The translations under genes and the position numbers were made by a program. The notes under the pieces were generated by a model, which worked only from the letters and a program-made list of their open reading frames with translations, ran no database searches and was not told where the DNA came from. This document shows, one piece after another, positions 32,512 to 39,726 of a stretch of DNA of 39,726 bases; position 1 is the first letter of the stretch, and each line of letters begins with the position of its first letter. The DNA is from a virus. Location: the IMG/VR virus record IMGVR_UViG_3300032241_002195, positions 1 through 39,726 of that record. One strand, given 5' to 3'.

Positions 32512-33249
32512 ATGCAGGCAGCAGAAGGTAAAGGCCCTAAGCAAATAAAAAAGCCATACGTGCTTGGTCAATTCGTTACAATTTATGGGAATGATGGTAC
32601 GCCGGGAACACTTAACCCAGCAAATCCTCCATACACCCCTGTTGTAGGAACGCTTAGCACTGTTAGTGGTGGATCTAAATGGTCTAACGGTACAGTAGGA
32701 AGTTTGAACCCTGGACTTAATCTAAACGTAAATGGGAACGGTGCAACAGACGTTAGCCCAATTTGCTCACCAGACCCTTCAATTACACCAACTGACCTTG
32801 AAACGCTTTATGCTGGTTTTTGGGCAGAAACAGGTTTTAGTGGAACTTGCTTTCTACAATTGCAAGGTAGCAATAATAGATACTATGGCGCTACTGACTA
32901 CAATTCCACAGCTTGGATTACTATAATTACTGGAACGCTTACTGCTACCAGTGGTAACGTTACATTCACGTTGAACAATACTTCAGCTACACAAGAGACT
33001 CCAAAAGTAGCTTATCGTGTCACAGCTAGTGGTGGAACAGGAATTATTGATTGGGCTATCCCAGGTCTATTTATTGATCTTAATGCTAATGGTGTTGGAA
33101 ACAATGCATCCGATGCTAATGGAAACATTGGTCAAATGAGTATTCAAGATCCTGTTAGTTATACTATCTCTGGTGGACAAATTACTTCAACTGTAAATGG
33201 AACTCCACCATATGCAGCTACTCGCAATAACTCAGACTACATAGGATAA
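32512..33249 (+). CDS. beta-rich protein, possible head decoration or fibre protein
   Basis: This 245-residue protein is rich in Gly, Asn, Thr and Ser and poor in Lys and Glu after the first 15 residues, with repeated beta-strand-like stretches (TFTLNNTSATQE, AWITIITGTLTATSGNVT). This is typical of capsid decoration or fibre proteins. It has a GAGATATT-type ribosome site and precedes a small gene and the portal. The middle part could be an immunoglobulin- or jelly-roll-like domain. The role is inferred from composition and place. Confidence 0.45.
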   Translation: MQAAEGKGPKQIKKPYVLGQFVTIYGNDGTPGTLNPANPPYTPVVGTLSTVSGGSKWSNGTVGSLNPGLNLNVNGNGATDVSPICSPDPSITPTDLETLYAGFWAETGFSGTCFLQLQGSNNRYYGATDYNSTAWITIITGTLTATSGNVTFTLNNTSATQETPKVAYRVTASGGTGIIDWAIPGLFIDLNANGVGNNASDANGNIGQMSIQDPVSYTISGGQITSTVNGTPPYAATRNNSDYIG

Positions 33250-33258
33250 GGGCTTGAC

Positions 33259-33447
33259 ATGGATAGACAACAGAATATAAGATTAAGTAGCACTCGTAGA
33301 GTTGGTGCTAACTTTGATTTCAATGGTAACCCAATTACTCAGAATAAGTCAGGCGGGATCGTCCGATTCAGTGGAGACATTGGGATGTATGGATGTGGGC
33401 ACCAATCAATTCCTGGTGTTGACGTTTGCAGTTGCCAAGCTTACTAG
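33259..33447 (+). CDS. hypothetical small protein
   Basis: A 62-residue protein with a basic, beta-like first half (NIRLSSTRRVGANFDFNGNP) and a Cys-containing end (GCGHQSIPGVDVCSCQAY). CGH and CSC could bind metal. AAGGG lies upstream. It is placed between the decoration-like gene and the portal. Confidence 0.55.
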   Translation: MDRQQNIRLSSTRRVGANFDFNGNPITQNKSGGIVRFSGDIGMYGCGHQSIPGVDVCSCQAY

Positions 33448-33459
33448 AAAGCCTTATTA

Positions 33460-35844
33460 ATGTCACAAAAAGACTGGAGTGCCTCTGCGGAACTTAACCG
33501 TATGAAGACAGCCGGTATTACCCTTCCTAAGAACCCTATTGCAGGCCGTGTAGCCGCTAGGGACATGTTGAAGCGTGCAGCAACTCCTGGAGCTATGCTT
33601 AACGAGATTGGCCCTATGGCGGCTGCTATGGGTGGTACGACTCAAGGTCGTGACAGGCTTAATAAACTTGGTAGCAGTGGCCATTTAAATATGGAAGGTA
33701 TGGCAAATACTGTTGGTCGTAGAACTGCCGCCGCAACTGGATCAGACGCTCAATGGGCATTGCCTAAGTTGCATGACCCATTTGAATACTGGCGTGAACG
33801 CACGTGGTGGTTCAACATGGAGGATCCTGATGAACAAACGAGAAAGATCCGAGACTGGGCAAGACTTCTCTACACGACTCATCACTTGGTTCCTGGACTT
33901 ATTGATATCTATACGAGATTCCCGCTCCTAGACATTGAATTAGTTCATCCAGATAAAAGAATTAGTGACTTCTACAATGATCTTTTCTTTGACGGACTAA
34001 ATTATAATGAATTTCTTTATGACCTTGGTCGTGAACATTGGACCGTTGGTGAAGCTTTCGCTATGGGTTCTTGGCACGATGGTATTGGTGCTTGGGAAGA
34101 AGATGAAATAATCAACCCTAACGATGTTATCGTTGCAAAGAATCGTGCTCTAAGAACTTATCAATATCACGTAAAAGTTCCAGAAGAAATTAAACGTCTT
34201 ATTGAACGTCGCGATCCTCCTCAAGAGTATGCAATGCTTATGCAACTTTATCCAGATGTTGTTGCTTGGGCTCGTCAAGACAAAGAAATTCCTGTTTCAG
34301 ATGTGATCATGAAACAAATTAAGTTTAAGACAAACCCATGGAGTGAGCATGGTACTCCTATACTTCTCCGTGCATTCCGTATGCTTATGTTGGAGGAAAG
34401 TCTCAATTCTGCTCAAGATGCTATTGCTGATCGTCTATACAGTCCACTTATTTTGGCTACTCTCGGTCTACCAGACGTTGACCAAGATGGACCGTGGATC
34501 CCAGATGCACAAGAACTTCAGTCATTACGTGACGACTTGGCCATGGCCATAAACTCAGACTTCCGTCTGATGACCTATCACCATGGTCTAACAATTCAAA
34601 ATGCTTTTGGTCGTGAAACAATGCCACGACTTGACCAAGACTTCCTACGCGTTCAAACTAACGTCATGGGTGTCTTTGGTATTGGTAGTGACCTCATCCA
34701 AGGTGGACAAGGCGGTACATACGCTTCTGGAGCACTTAACCGTGAGTTGATTACCCAAATGCTTTCTACCTATCAACACAAGATTGAAGACTTTATCCGT
34801 TCACGTATGGAACCTGTTGCTGAACGACAGGGACACTACGAGATGCGTAACGTTGGTGGTCAAATGGTTCCAATAATGGAAACAGTGTTGATGGTCGATG
34901 AAGAAACTGGCGCCGAATACGTTGAAGAGCGTCCTAAGCTAGCCATACCGGAAGTTCGCTTCCGTAGTATGAACCTACGTGATGAAACGGTGGAGCGTGG
35001 GTTCTTGCAACAATTGAGTGCATCAGGATTCCCAATATCATTGGGCACTCTTGCAGTCAACATCCCGATTGACTTCGATGATGAAATCGATGCGCGTCGT
35101 GAAGAAAAGATTAAGACAGTTGTTGCAGAACAACAATTTAAGAGGGATTTGTTTAATCGCCTTCTTACTCTGCAACTACCAATCCCACCGGAATATGTAC
35201 AGGAATACCAGGCCTACCTTGCCATGCTCGAAGATCCTTCACTAGGAGCACAACTTGCTCCTGGAGCCATGGCTGGACTTGTAACACCTCCAGCTGCCCC
35301 TAATATGACCGGTAATCCTATCGGCAACAGTGATGCTGCAGCTGGAGCACAAGTTTACCCAACTATGAACCAGATGGCTGCAAACGATATGCAGCGTCAA
35401 CGTCCTGAAGAAAGCTACGAACAACGTAAAAACCAACCTAAGCCTTCTAAGAAAGGTCCAAAGAATGGACCTCAAAAGAATAGGAAGACTTCATCAGTGT
35501 CAGGTTGGGAAGAATATGATGATGAGCCATTCGAGACGGTTACTTACGGTGAACGTATGAAATTTGCAGTACCTTTTGAGCAGAAGAAACGTAAGCGTAT
35601 GAAACTTGCTAAAGGTATGAAGATTATTTCAGACGGTAGTTATGAAAAGTTTAATGAAGATGAATTCAAACAACATCTAGCTAACGCACTTGATGGTGAT
35701 GATGCAATGATACCTACACCAACAAACCATGCTAATACTGGGAACCCAATTGCTGATAGTGCAGGAACAGGCAGTCCAGGCGGTGGAACCGCTATGAGTG
35801 AACCAGCTATTACTCAAATAGATCCAACAAAAGAAACAAAATAA
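33460..35844 (+). CDS. portal protein
   Basis: This 794-residue protein has the marks of a phage portal, the 12-subunit ring through which DNA enters the head. DEQTRKIRDWARLLYTTHHL and VPGLIDIYTRFPLLD near 125-160 are typical of the clip/stem entry region. WTVGEAFAMGSWHD near 195-210, the Asn/Asp-rich INPNDVIVAKN, and the long RVQTNVMGVFGIGSDLI...ALNRELITQML...YQHKIEDFIRSRMEP helix near 400-450 are typical core elements. The last 200 residues are Pro/Lys-rich and probably unfolded. Large size fits myovirus portals. A basic N-terminal extension precedes the core. Confidence 0.85.
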   Translation: MSQKDWSASAELNRMKTAGITLPKNPIAGRVAARDMLKRAATPGAMLNEIGPMAAAMGGTTQGRDRLNKLGSSGHLNMEGMANTVGRRTAAATGSDAQWALPKLHDPFEYWRERTWWFNMEDPDEQTRKIRDWARLLYTTHHLVPGLIDIYTRFPLLDIELVHPDKRISDFYNDLFFDGLNYNEFLYDLGREHWTVGEAFAMGSWHDGIGAWEEDEIINPNDVIVAKNRALRTYQYHVKVPEEIKRLIERRDPPQEYAMLMQLYPDVVAWARQDKEIPVSDVIMKQIKFKTNPWSEHGTPILLRAFRMLMLEESLNSAQDAIADRLYSPLILATLGLPDVDQDGPWIPDAQELQSLRDDLAMAINSDFRLMTYHHGLTIQNAFGRETMPRLDQDFLRVQTNVMGVFGIGSDLIQGGQGGTYASGALNRELITQMLSTYQHKIEDFIRSRMEPVAERQGHYEMRNVGGQMVPIMETVLMVDEETGAEYVEERPKLAIPEVRFRSMNLRDETVERGFLQQLSASGFPISLGTLAVNIPIDFDDEIDARREEKIKTVVAEQQFKRDLFNRLLTLQLPIPPEYVQEYQAYLAMLEDPSLGAQLAPGAMAGLVTPPAAPNMTGNPIGNSDAAAGAQVYPTMNQMAANDMQRQRPEESYEQRKNQPKPSKKGPKNGPQKNRKTSSVSGWEEYDDEPFETVTYGERMKFAVPFEQKKRKRMKLAKGMKIISDGSYEKFNEDEFKQHLANALDGDDAMIPTPTNHANTGNPIADSAGTGSPGGGTAMSEPAITQIDPTKETK

Positions 35845-35863
35845 GATTTATAAACATCTATAG

Positions 35864-35890
35864 AATGCATTAATTATTAGATAATGCATT
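35864..35890 (+). terminator. 9-bp inverted repeat after the portal gene
   Basis: AATGCATTA (35864-35872) and TAATGCATT (35882-35890) form a perfect 9-bp stem with a 9-base loop, in the 67-base gap between the portal and the next gene. ATTTATT follows, a weak U-rich tail. It could be a terminator or an operator for the small genes downstream. Confidence 0.45.
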
Positions 35891-35911
35891 ATTTATTCAT
35901 CGGAGAAACAT

Positions 35912-36103
35912 ATGAGCACTCTCTTTAATAACGAGACTCCTCGCATACTTCCTAAGGTTTCTTTCAATAAGAAAAGCTTCCTTGACATTGTAAGCCCACT
36001 AGTTAAGCTAGACATCATTAAAGAAGGTGAAGGCAATACATGCAGAAATGCTCACAAGCTCGACTTAACCGATAGTATTTATGAAAAAATTGATGCGGAG
36101 TAA
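35912..36103 (+). CDS. hypothetical small protein
   Basis: A 63-residue protein with GGAGAAA upstream. LPKVSFNKKSFLDIVSPLVK and TCRNAHKLDLTDSIYEKID are compact, mixed segments with no known motif. It follows the hairpin and precedes two membrane-protein genes. Confidence 0.55.
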   Translation: MSTLFNNETPRILPKVSFNKKSFLDIVSPLVKLDIIKEGEGNTCRNAHKLDLTDSIYEKIDAE

Positions 36104-36105
36104 TA

Positions 36106-36444
36106 ATGTTTGCATCAACATTCTTTAACTCTTCAAACGTATGGTTTGGCTATATAGCAAATGCATTTTTTACAGTTGGTGCTCTTGCAGCACTAGCTAA
36201 AGTAGTGCAAAAATATTTTACTCGCCACAGTTCAAAAGAACTAAATCGCATTGAAGAAGAACTAGCCGCTACTAAAGCAGATATGGACGACAAGCTAGAA
36301 CAGCTACTTTCCCAACACCGAAACAATGGTGGTTCCAGTGCCAAAGACCAATGGGATAGGCTTGAACAAAAAGTTGACGGCATTGGCCGTGACTTAAACC
36401 GTCATCTAGGTTACCACGAAGGTTTGCTAGATGCGGACGATTAA
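36106..36444 (+). CDS. small membrane protein with coiled coil
   Basis: A 112-residue protein with one membrane span at about residues 13-34 (WFGYIANAFFTVGALAALAKVV), then a basic turn (KYFTRHSSKE) and a long helix with heptads (LNRIEEELAATKADMDDKLEQLL). The polar part would face the cytoplasm. This layout is seen in many small phage membrane proteins. It overlaps the DUF1003 gene by 14 bases. Confidence 0.6.
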   Translation: MFASTFFNSSNVWFGYIANAFFTVGALAALAKVVQKYFTRHSSKELNRIEEELAATKADMDDKLEQLLSQHRNNGGSSAKDQWDRLEQKVDGIGRDLNRHLGYHEGLLDADD

Positions 36445-36820
36445 AAAGGTAAGTCATTGGGACTTTCACCCAGAGGTAAGATCTGGTAACGATAGAACAT
36501 TAGGCGAAAAAGCTGCTGATGCTATGCGACACGGAATGGGTTCGTGGCCTTTTGTATTTGCTTTCGTAGTTCTAATGACCGCATGGATGCTTTACAACGG
36601 ATTCTCACATCACCCTTTTGATGTTTATCCGTTCATACTGCTTAACCTTATGCTTTCAACATTAGCAGGATTGCAAGGAGCAATACTTTTAATTGCTGCT
36701 AAAAGAGCAGATCGTATTGCTGCAGAATTAGCTGCGTACCACTTAAAGGTAAGCGAAGACCACCAAGTTATGCTCAAAGAATTAAAAGAATTACTAGAAA
36801 AAAAATTAACACAATCTTAA
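36431..36820 (+). CDS. DUF1003 family membrane protein
   Basis: This 129-residue protein matches DUF1003: LGEKAADAMRHGMGSW near residues 25-40, then span 1 (PFVFAFVVLMTAWMLYNGF), the hallmark FDVYPFILLNLMLSTLAGLQG near 64-84 (span 2), and a charged helical tail with KRADRIAAELAAYH. Function of the family is unknown. It is common in bacteria; here it lies between the portal and the protease, where T4 has small head genes. It could prepare the membrane site of prohead assembly or be an accessory gene. Confidence 0.85.
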   Translation: MRTIKKVSHWDFHPEVRSGNDRTLGEKAADAMRHGMGSWPFVFAFVVLMTAWMLYNGFSHHPFDVYPFILLNLMLSTLAGLQGAILLIAAKRADRIAAELAAYHLKVSEDHQVMLKELKELLEKKLTQS

Positions 36821-36823
36821 ATA

Positions 36824-36837
36824 TTACAACGATGTAA
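36824..36837 (+). promoter_or_regulatory. small inverted repeat before the protease gene
   Basis: TTACA (36824-36828) and TGTAA (36833-36837) pair around ACGA in the 48-base gap before the protease. The TGTAA half recalls the TGTAAT block of the two conserved leaders, so it may be a related control site. Confidence 0.25.
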
Positions 36838-36868
36838 CGCAACTTCTAGCTTACAAAAGGTTTCGAAG

Positions 36869-37528
36869 ATGATAAAATTTGGTGCACCAACTGTAACCCT
36901 TATGGGACGTGAAACTCTTGCTGGCAATAGCCAGCCTATTGAGCTTCATGACGTTAAGCTTGCAGACTTTAATTTTAATCCAGAACCTGGATATGTCTAT
37001 GCAGTTTCTCGTGCTATTAGTAGCCGAGTTAATGCTAATTATGATGGTTGGCCTGTAGACCAAATAAAGAAAAGTTACAAAACTTTTGTTGGCCGACCAA
37101 TTTACGTAGAGCACAATAACTCCGATCCAGACCGTGCTCGCGGTGTAATTCTTGATGCTGTTTACAAAGAAAGTAAACTAGCAAGTGGTATTATTGACGC
37201 AAGTGTTTATTGCTTGATGGAAGTAGATGCCCAAACTTTTCCCAAGCTAGCTAATTCCATTATGGAAGGCCAGTTAAATGCAGTCAGTATGGGAGCTGAC
37301 GTAGAGGGTACTCAATGTAGTGCTTGTGGTAAGTATGCTAGCAAACCTGCTGAATACTGTACTCACATTCCTCGTCTTAAAGGCCGTACTGTAACTGTTT
37401 ACAAGCAAGGAAAACGTATTGAAAGCCTTGTTTACGAAAGTTGCATTAAGCCAAACTTTTTCGAATTAAGCTTTGTATTTGAGCCTGCTGACGAAAGTGC
37501 TTGGCTACTTGATAAGAAGCGTTTCTAA
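36869..37528 (+). CDS. probable prohead (maturation) protease
   Basis: This 219-residue protein has the size and order of caudoviral prohead serine proteases, which trim scaffold and capsid proteins during head maturation. VGRPIYVEHNNSDPDRARGVI near residues 72-92 contains the probable catalytic His. LNAVSMGADVEG near 135-146 contains the probable catalytic Ser. A CSACGKYASKPAEYCTHI insert follows, likely zinc-binding. NFFELSFVFEPADESA near the end is typical. The place between portal and scaffold/capsid genes supports this. The gene starts with ATG and has an AAGG upstream. Confidence 0.75.
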   Translation: MIKFGAPTVTLMGRETLAGNSQPIELHDVKLADFNFNPEPGYVYAVSRAISSRVNANYDGWPVDQIKKSYKTFVGRPIYVEHNNSDPDRARGVILDAVYKESKLASGIIDASVYCLMEVDAQTFPKLANSIMEGQLNAVSMGADVEGTQCSACGKYASKPAEYCTHIPRLKGRTVTVYKQGKRIESLVYESCIKPNFFELSFVFEPADESAWLLDKKRF

Positions 37529-38202
37529 TGCCTATTTTGAAGGTATCTAGCGATATTAAAAAGTATGCATTGGAATTAATTCGTGTCCCTATCACTGTTC
37601 TTGGTGACTGTCCGCAGTGCCGAAGCAATGGTTTTAGAGATGGTATTTGCCCGGATTGCAATTACATTGATCCACGTGTTATGGAAGCCATTCAAGAATG
37701 GCAGCAAGCACAAGGGATTCAACAAAAGGCTGCTTTCAGAAGCTTATCTTTTGTGGACATGATGCCAAATAATTTTAATGGTATTGATCTTAGTGGTCCT
37801 TCGACTGGTAAGACCAAATGCCCAAGATGTGGTGATTTATCATTTGAGAATGATTCACTCAAAAAGGGTGAATTATCAGGTTCTTGCACTAATCCTGCAT
37901 GCGGTCACGAAATTGCTGGAGCTTTAGGATTTAAAAGACCTAAGTTTCTGGGTATAGATCCTAGGATGGTAAAAAAGATTCAAAGAAACTTTTTGAGTCC
38001 TGCAGGAAAAAAGATCGAAAAAACAAAAAAGCAGTTAAAAAAGAGTGCCAAGGACAATACTGATCTTGGTGCTTTACAAGATGATTCAATGAACGCTAGC
38101 ATGGATGCAACGACTCGCATGAAGAATATGCTCCAGCAAAGTGCTCAGATGGATGCACAAAATAAAAACGACGAAAACGCCGAAAGCAAGGAGCTACAAT
38201 GA
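37528..38202 (+). CDS. zinc-ribbon protein of the head module
   Basis: This 224-residue protein overlaps the protease stop by one base. It has two zinc ribbons: CPQCRSNGF and CPDCNY near residues 29-46, and CPRCGDLSF and CTNPACGHE near 97-126. AAFRSLSFVDMMP lies between. The rest is basic then acidic and coiled-coil-like, ending in a Met/Gln-rich helix. It could be a scaffold partner. Not recognised. Confidence 0.65.
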   Translation: MPILKVSSDIKKYALELIRVPITVLGDCPQCRSNGFRDGICPDCNYIDPRVMEAIQEWQQAQGIQQKAAFRSLSFVDMMPNNFNGIDLSGPSTGKTKCPRCGDLSFENDSLKKGELSGSCTNPACGHEIAGALGFKRPKFLGIDPRMVKKIQRNFLSPAGKKIEKTKKQLKKSAKDNTDLGALQDDSMNASMDATTRMKNMLQQSAQMDAQNKNDENAESKELQ

Positions 38203-39560
38203 GCCGTTTCGATGATGAGCTGGTCAAGCAGGCAGACAATGCCTACCAACAGCGTGTAGGAGAGGGTGCAGTAACAACACCTCGCCAAGTACCTTATAAC
38301 CAAGTTGACACTATCAATCTTGACAGTGGATTCGGTGCTGCTGAAAAAGCACCAGATCCTGTTGATGAAGTTGCAGAATGGGTTGCTAATCAACCTATGA
38401 TGCGTCAAATTGATGTTCAAGACCTCGATGCTGCTGACGAAGGTGAAATTATCGGTGGACCTGGTTCCAGCGCTGTATACGCCGAAGGAGGCCCTGTGTA
38501 CGCTAAGAAAGACCCAATCGATGAGAGTCTTTACAACGTTTACAAAGCTTCACGTGAAATCCGTGACGCTATTGAAACTCAAGTAGACTTTGATTTCTCT
38601 AACCTAGTTACTGCTTCTAATGATGCAGCTACTGTACTACGCTTTGCTAGTGCCGACGATGACGTTAACCAAGTAATTGGTACTGTTGCTAGCATTGTTC
38701 TTGACATTGAGAACGACCTTGCTACTACTGGTGACTACCGTCAAGCCTCAGCTGACCTTGAAGCTCTTGAAGGGCTTCTTGATGACATTAACAAAGTTGC
38801 TGCTTCAAAGTCTAAAAAAGAAGATGAAGACGAAGAAGAAGAGTGCAAGAATTGCAAGGGCAAAGGTTGCGACAAGTGCAAGAAGAAGTCAAAGAAGAAA
38901 GCTTCTGCAGAAGACAAGCCAGACTGCACCATTGAAAATTGCGACGGTGGAGCAGGTTGTCAAAAGAAAAAGACAAAAGAAGCTACCAATGGTAACCAAG
39001 AAACACTCCAAATTGTAGACGTTCGTGACCTCGATGACCAAGCTGGTGTCTGGGACCGCGACGAGCTAATGGCTGCTGACCACAAGACTGACGTTCAGGT
39101 TCCTGAAGAAGTCAATGGTGAAGACGCTGGATACGTACCATTCTACAACGATGGTGCAGAAACAGGTAAAGTTCCGCAGCAAGATGACGACAACAATCCA
39201 TGGCCTTACGATGCTACTAACCCAGCACTCGTTGGATACCAAGGAACTGTCGCTGCTGTACAAGCTTCACGTGAGAAGATCTTTGAAAGTCTTCAAATCG
39301 TAGAGCGACTCGAAAAGCTTGGAATGGTCAACAATGATGACCGTGCTAAGCACATCGCAAAGTTTGAGCAAATGTCAGATTCAAAGCTTGCCGGTTTCAA
39401 GGCTAGTTTGGACATGCTCGAAGAATCTGGGGCACGTCAACCCCGGAGCCAAAAAGTGGCAAGTGGAAATAATCGTTTGCCCGAAATGGGTCGGTTGACA
39501 ACGGCCTCAGCAGTTACTCGTCAGGACATTCAGTCTGACGATTGGCTGATGACACTTTAA
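38199..39560 (+). CDS. acidic scaffold-like head protein with Cys cluster
   Basis: This 453-residue acidic, mostly helical protein lies directly before the putative capsid gene, where a scaffold (prohead core) protein is expected. It has a very charged middle (KSKKEDEDEEEE) followed by CKNCKGKGCDKCKKK, a DnaJ-like CxxCxGxG plus CxxC knuckle near residues 218-232, and CTIENCDGGAGC after it. The C-terminus has KVASGNNRLPEMGRLTTASA. No tail or enzyme motif is seen. Scaffold is the best guess by place and composition. Confidence 0.55.
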   Translation: MSRFDDELVKQADNAYQQRVGEGAVTTPRQVPYNQVDTINLDSGFGAAEKAPDPVDEVAEWVANQPMMRQIDVQDLDAADEGEIIGGPGSSAVYAEGGPVYAKKDPIDESLYNVYKASREIRDAIETQVDFDFSNLVTASNDAATVLRFASADDDVNQVIGTVASIVLDIENDLATTGDYRQASADLEALEGLLDDINKVAASKSKKEDEDEEEECKNCKGKGCDKCKKKSKKKASAEDKPDCTIENCDGGAGCQKKKTKEATNGNQETLQIVDVRDLDDQAGVWDRDELMAADHKTDVQVPEEVNGEDAGYVPFYNDGAETGKVPQQDDDNNPWPYDATNPALVGYQGTVAAVQASREKIFESLQIVERLEKLGMVNNDDRAKHIAKFEQMSDSKLAGFKASLDMLEESGARQPRSQKVASGNNRLPEMGRLTTASAVTRQDIQSDDWLMTL

Positions 39561-39586
39561 CAGTCCCTAACTAAGGAGAAAGAAAA

Positions 39587-39726
39587 ATGCTGCAACTAAA
39601 TAGCGTAGCCAACGTTGGGGTTCACCGTACGTGTACTCCATTGTACGAAAAGTACGAGGCTACTCCATACAACACGTTCCTGGACCCATCAGACACAACC
39701 AATATCTATTCAGGTATGGTTATGTA
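39587..39726 (+). CDS. probable major capsid protein (5' part)
   Basis: The ATG at 39587 has AAGGAG upstream (39573-39578), the strongest kind of site in this window, as expected for a capsid gene. The visible 46 residues begin MLQLNSVANVGVH, and the frame stays open to the window edge. Its place after the protease and scaffold-like gene is that of the major capsid gene in T4-like order. No capsid-specific motif is visible in this short stretch. Confidence 0.55.
   Translation, partial: MLQLNSVANVGVHRTCTPLYEKYEATPYNTFLDPSDTTNIYSGMVM

Noticed and set aside
38677-39018. A 113-codon + strand ORF within the scaffold-like gene, leucine/threonine-rich
   Set aside because: Its composition is a frame-shifted reading of acidic and lysine codons of the larger gene; no ribosome site.
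1-39726. CRISPR array or insertion sequence
   Set aside because: No regularly spaced repeats with unique spacers and no transposase or terminal inverted repeats were seen. The 20-bp and 16-bp repeats occur only in pairs.

Overview
The window looks like part of a large tailed bacteriophage genome (Caudoviricetes). All recognisable genes lie on the + strand, most stop and start codons overlap or nearly touch (TAATG, ATGA), the base composition is AT-rich, and the right end carries a T4-like head order: portal, small membrane genes, prohead protease, an acidic zinc-rich scaffold candidate, and the start of a probable major capsid protein. There are four tRNA genes. No terminase, tail or replication gene is visible. 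The host cannot be read directly. From memory, the portal, protease, HNH and DUF1003 proteins resemble those of large actinobacteriophages, so a low-GC (possibly freshwater) actinobacterium is a guess only.

Layout. (1) 1-505: end of an upstream gene and a His-rich small protein. (2) 627-7331: a tight operon of eight double-stranded beta-helix Fe(II)/2-oxoglutarate (2OG) oxygenase-like genes, with one DUF6065 gene and one short-chain dehydrogenase. A zinc-ribbon gene (7403-7834) follows. An exact 20-bp direct repeat lies at each edge (521-540 and 7829-7848). (3) 7895-10580: an unknown virion-like protein, a small regulated gene and a ninth oxygenase. (4) 10577-14563: HNH nuclease (with an overlapping 53-codon membrane ORF in another frame), then a coupled trio of an ADP-ribosyltransferase-like protein with zinc fingers at both ends, a papain/C39-like cysteine peptidase and a GNAT-like protein. 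(5) 14599-18104: zinc-ribbon and unknown proteins and a Dps ferritin with an intact ferroxidase site. (6) 18112-21224: metallophosphoesterase, an unknown protein, a permuted NlpC/P60-like hydrolase and small membrane proteins. (7) 21233-24196: tRNA-Asp, secreted protein, tRNA-Asn, tenth oxygenase, methyltransferase, glycosyltransferase-like protein, tRNA-Gln, tRNA-Met/Ile2. (8) 24269-31279: proteins packed with DnaJ-type CxxCxGxG zinc knuckles. (9) 31339-39726: the head module.

How they may work together (inference). The ten oxygenases, SDR, methyltransferase and glycosyltransferase-like protein suggest hydroxylation and further decoration of some polymer or protein: virion protein, nucleic acid or surface glycan. 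Dps could supply or buffer iron. The ADP-ribosyltransferase, peptidase and acetyltransferase trio, in a neighbourhood of zinc-finger proteins and recurring [KR]-[ILV]-A-S motifs, could be effector proteins packaged in the head and trimmed by the maturation protease. The strongest candidates for undescribed biology are the oxygenase array with its flanking repeats, the symmetric ADP-ribosyltransferase protein, and the family of DnaJ-knuckle proteins next to the portal.
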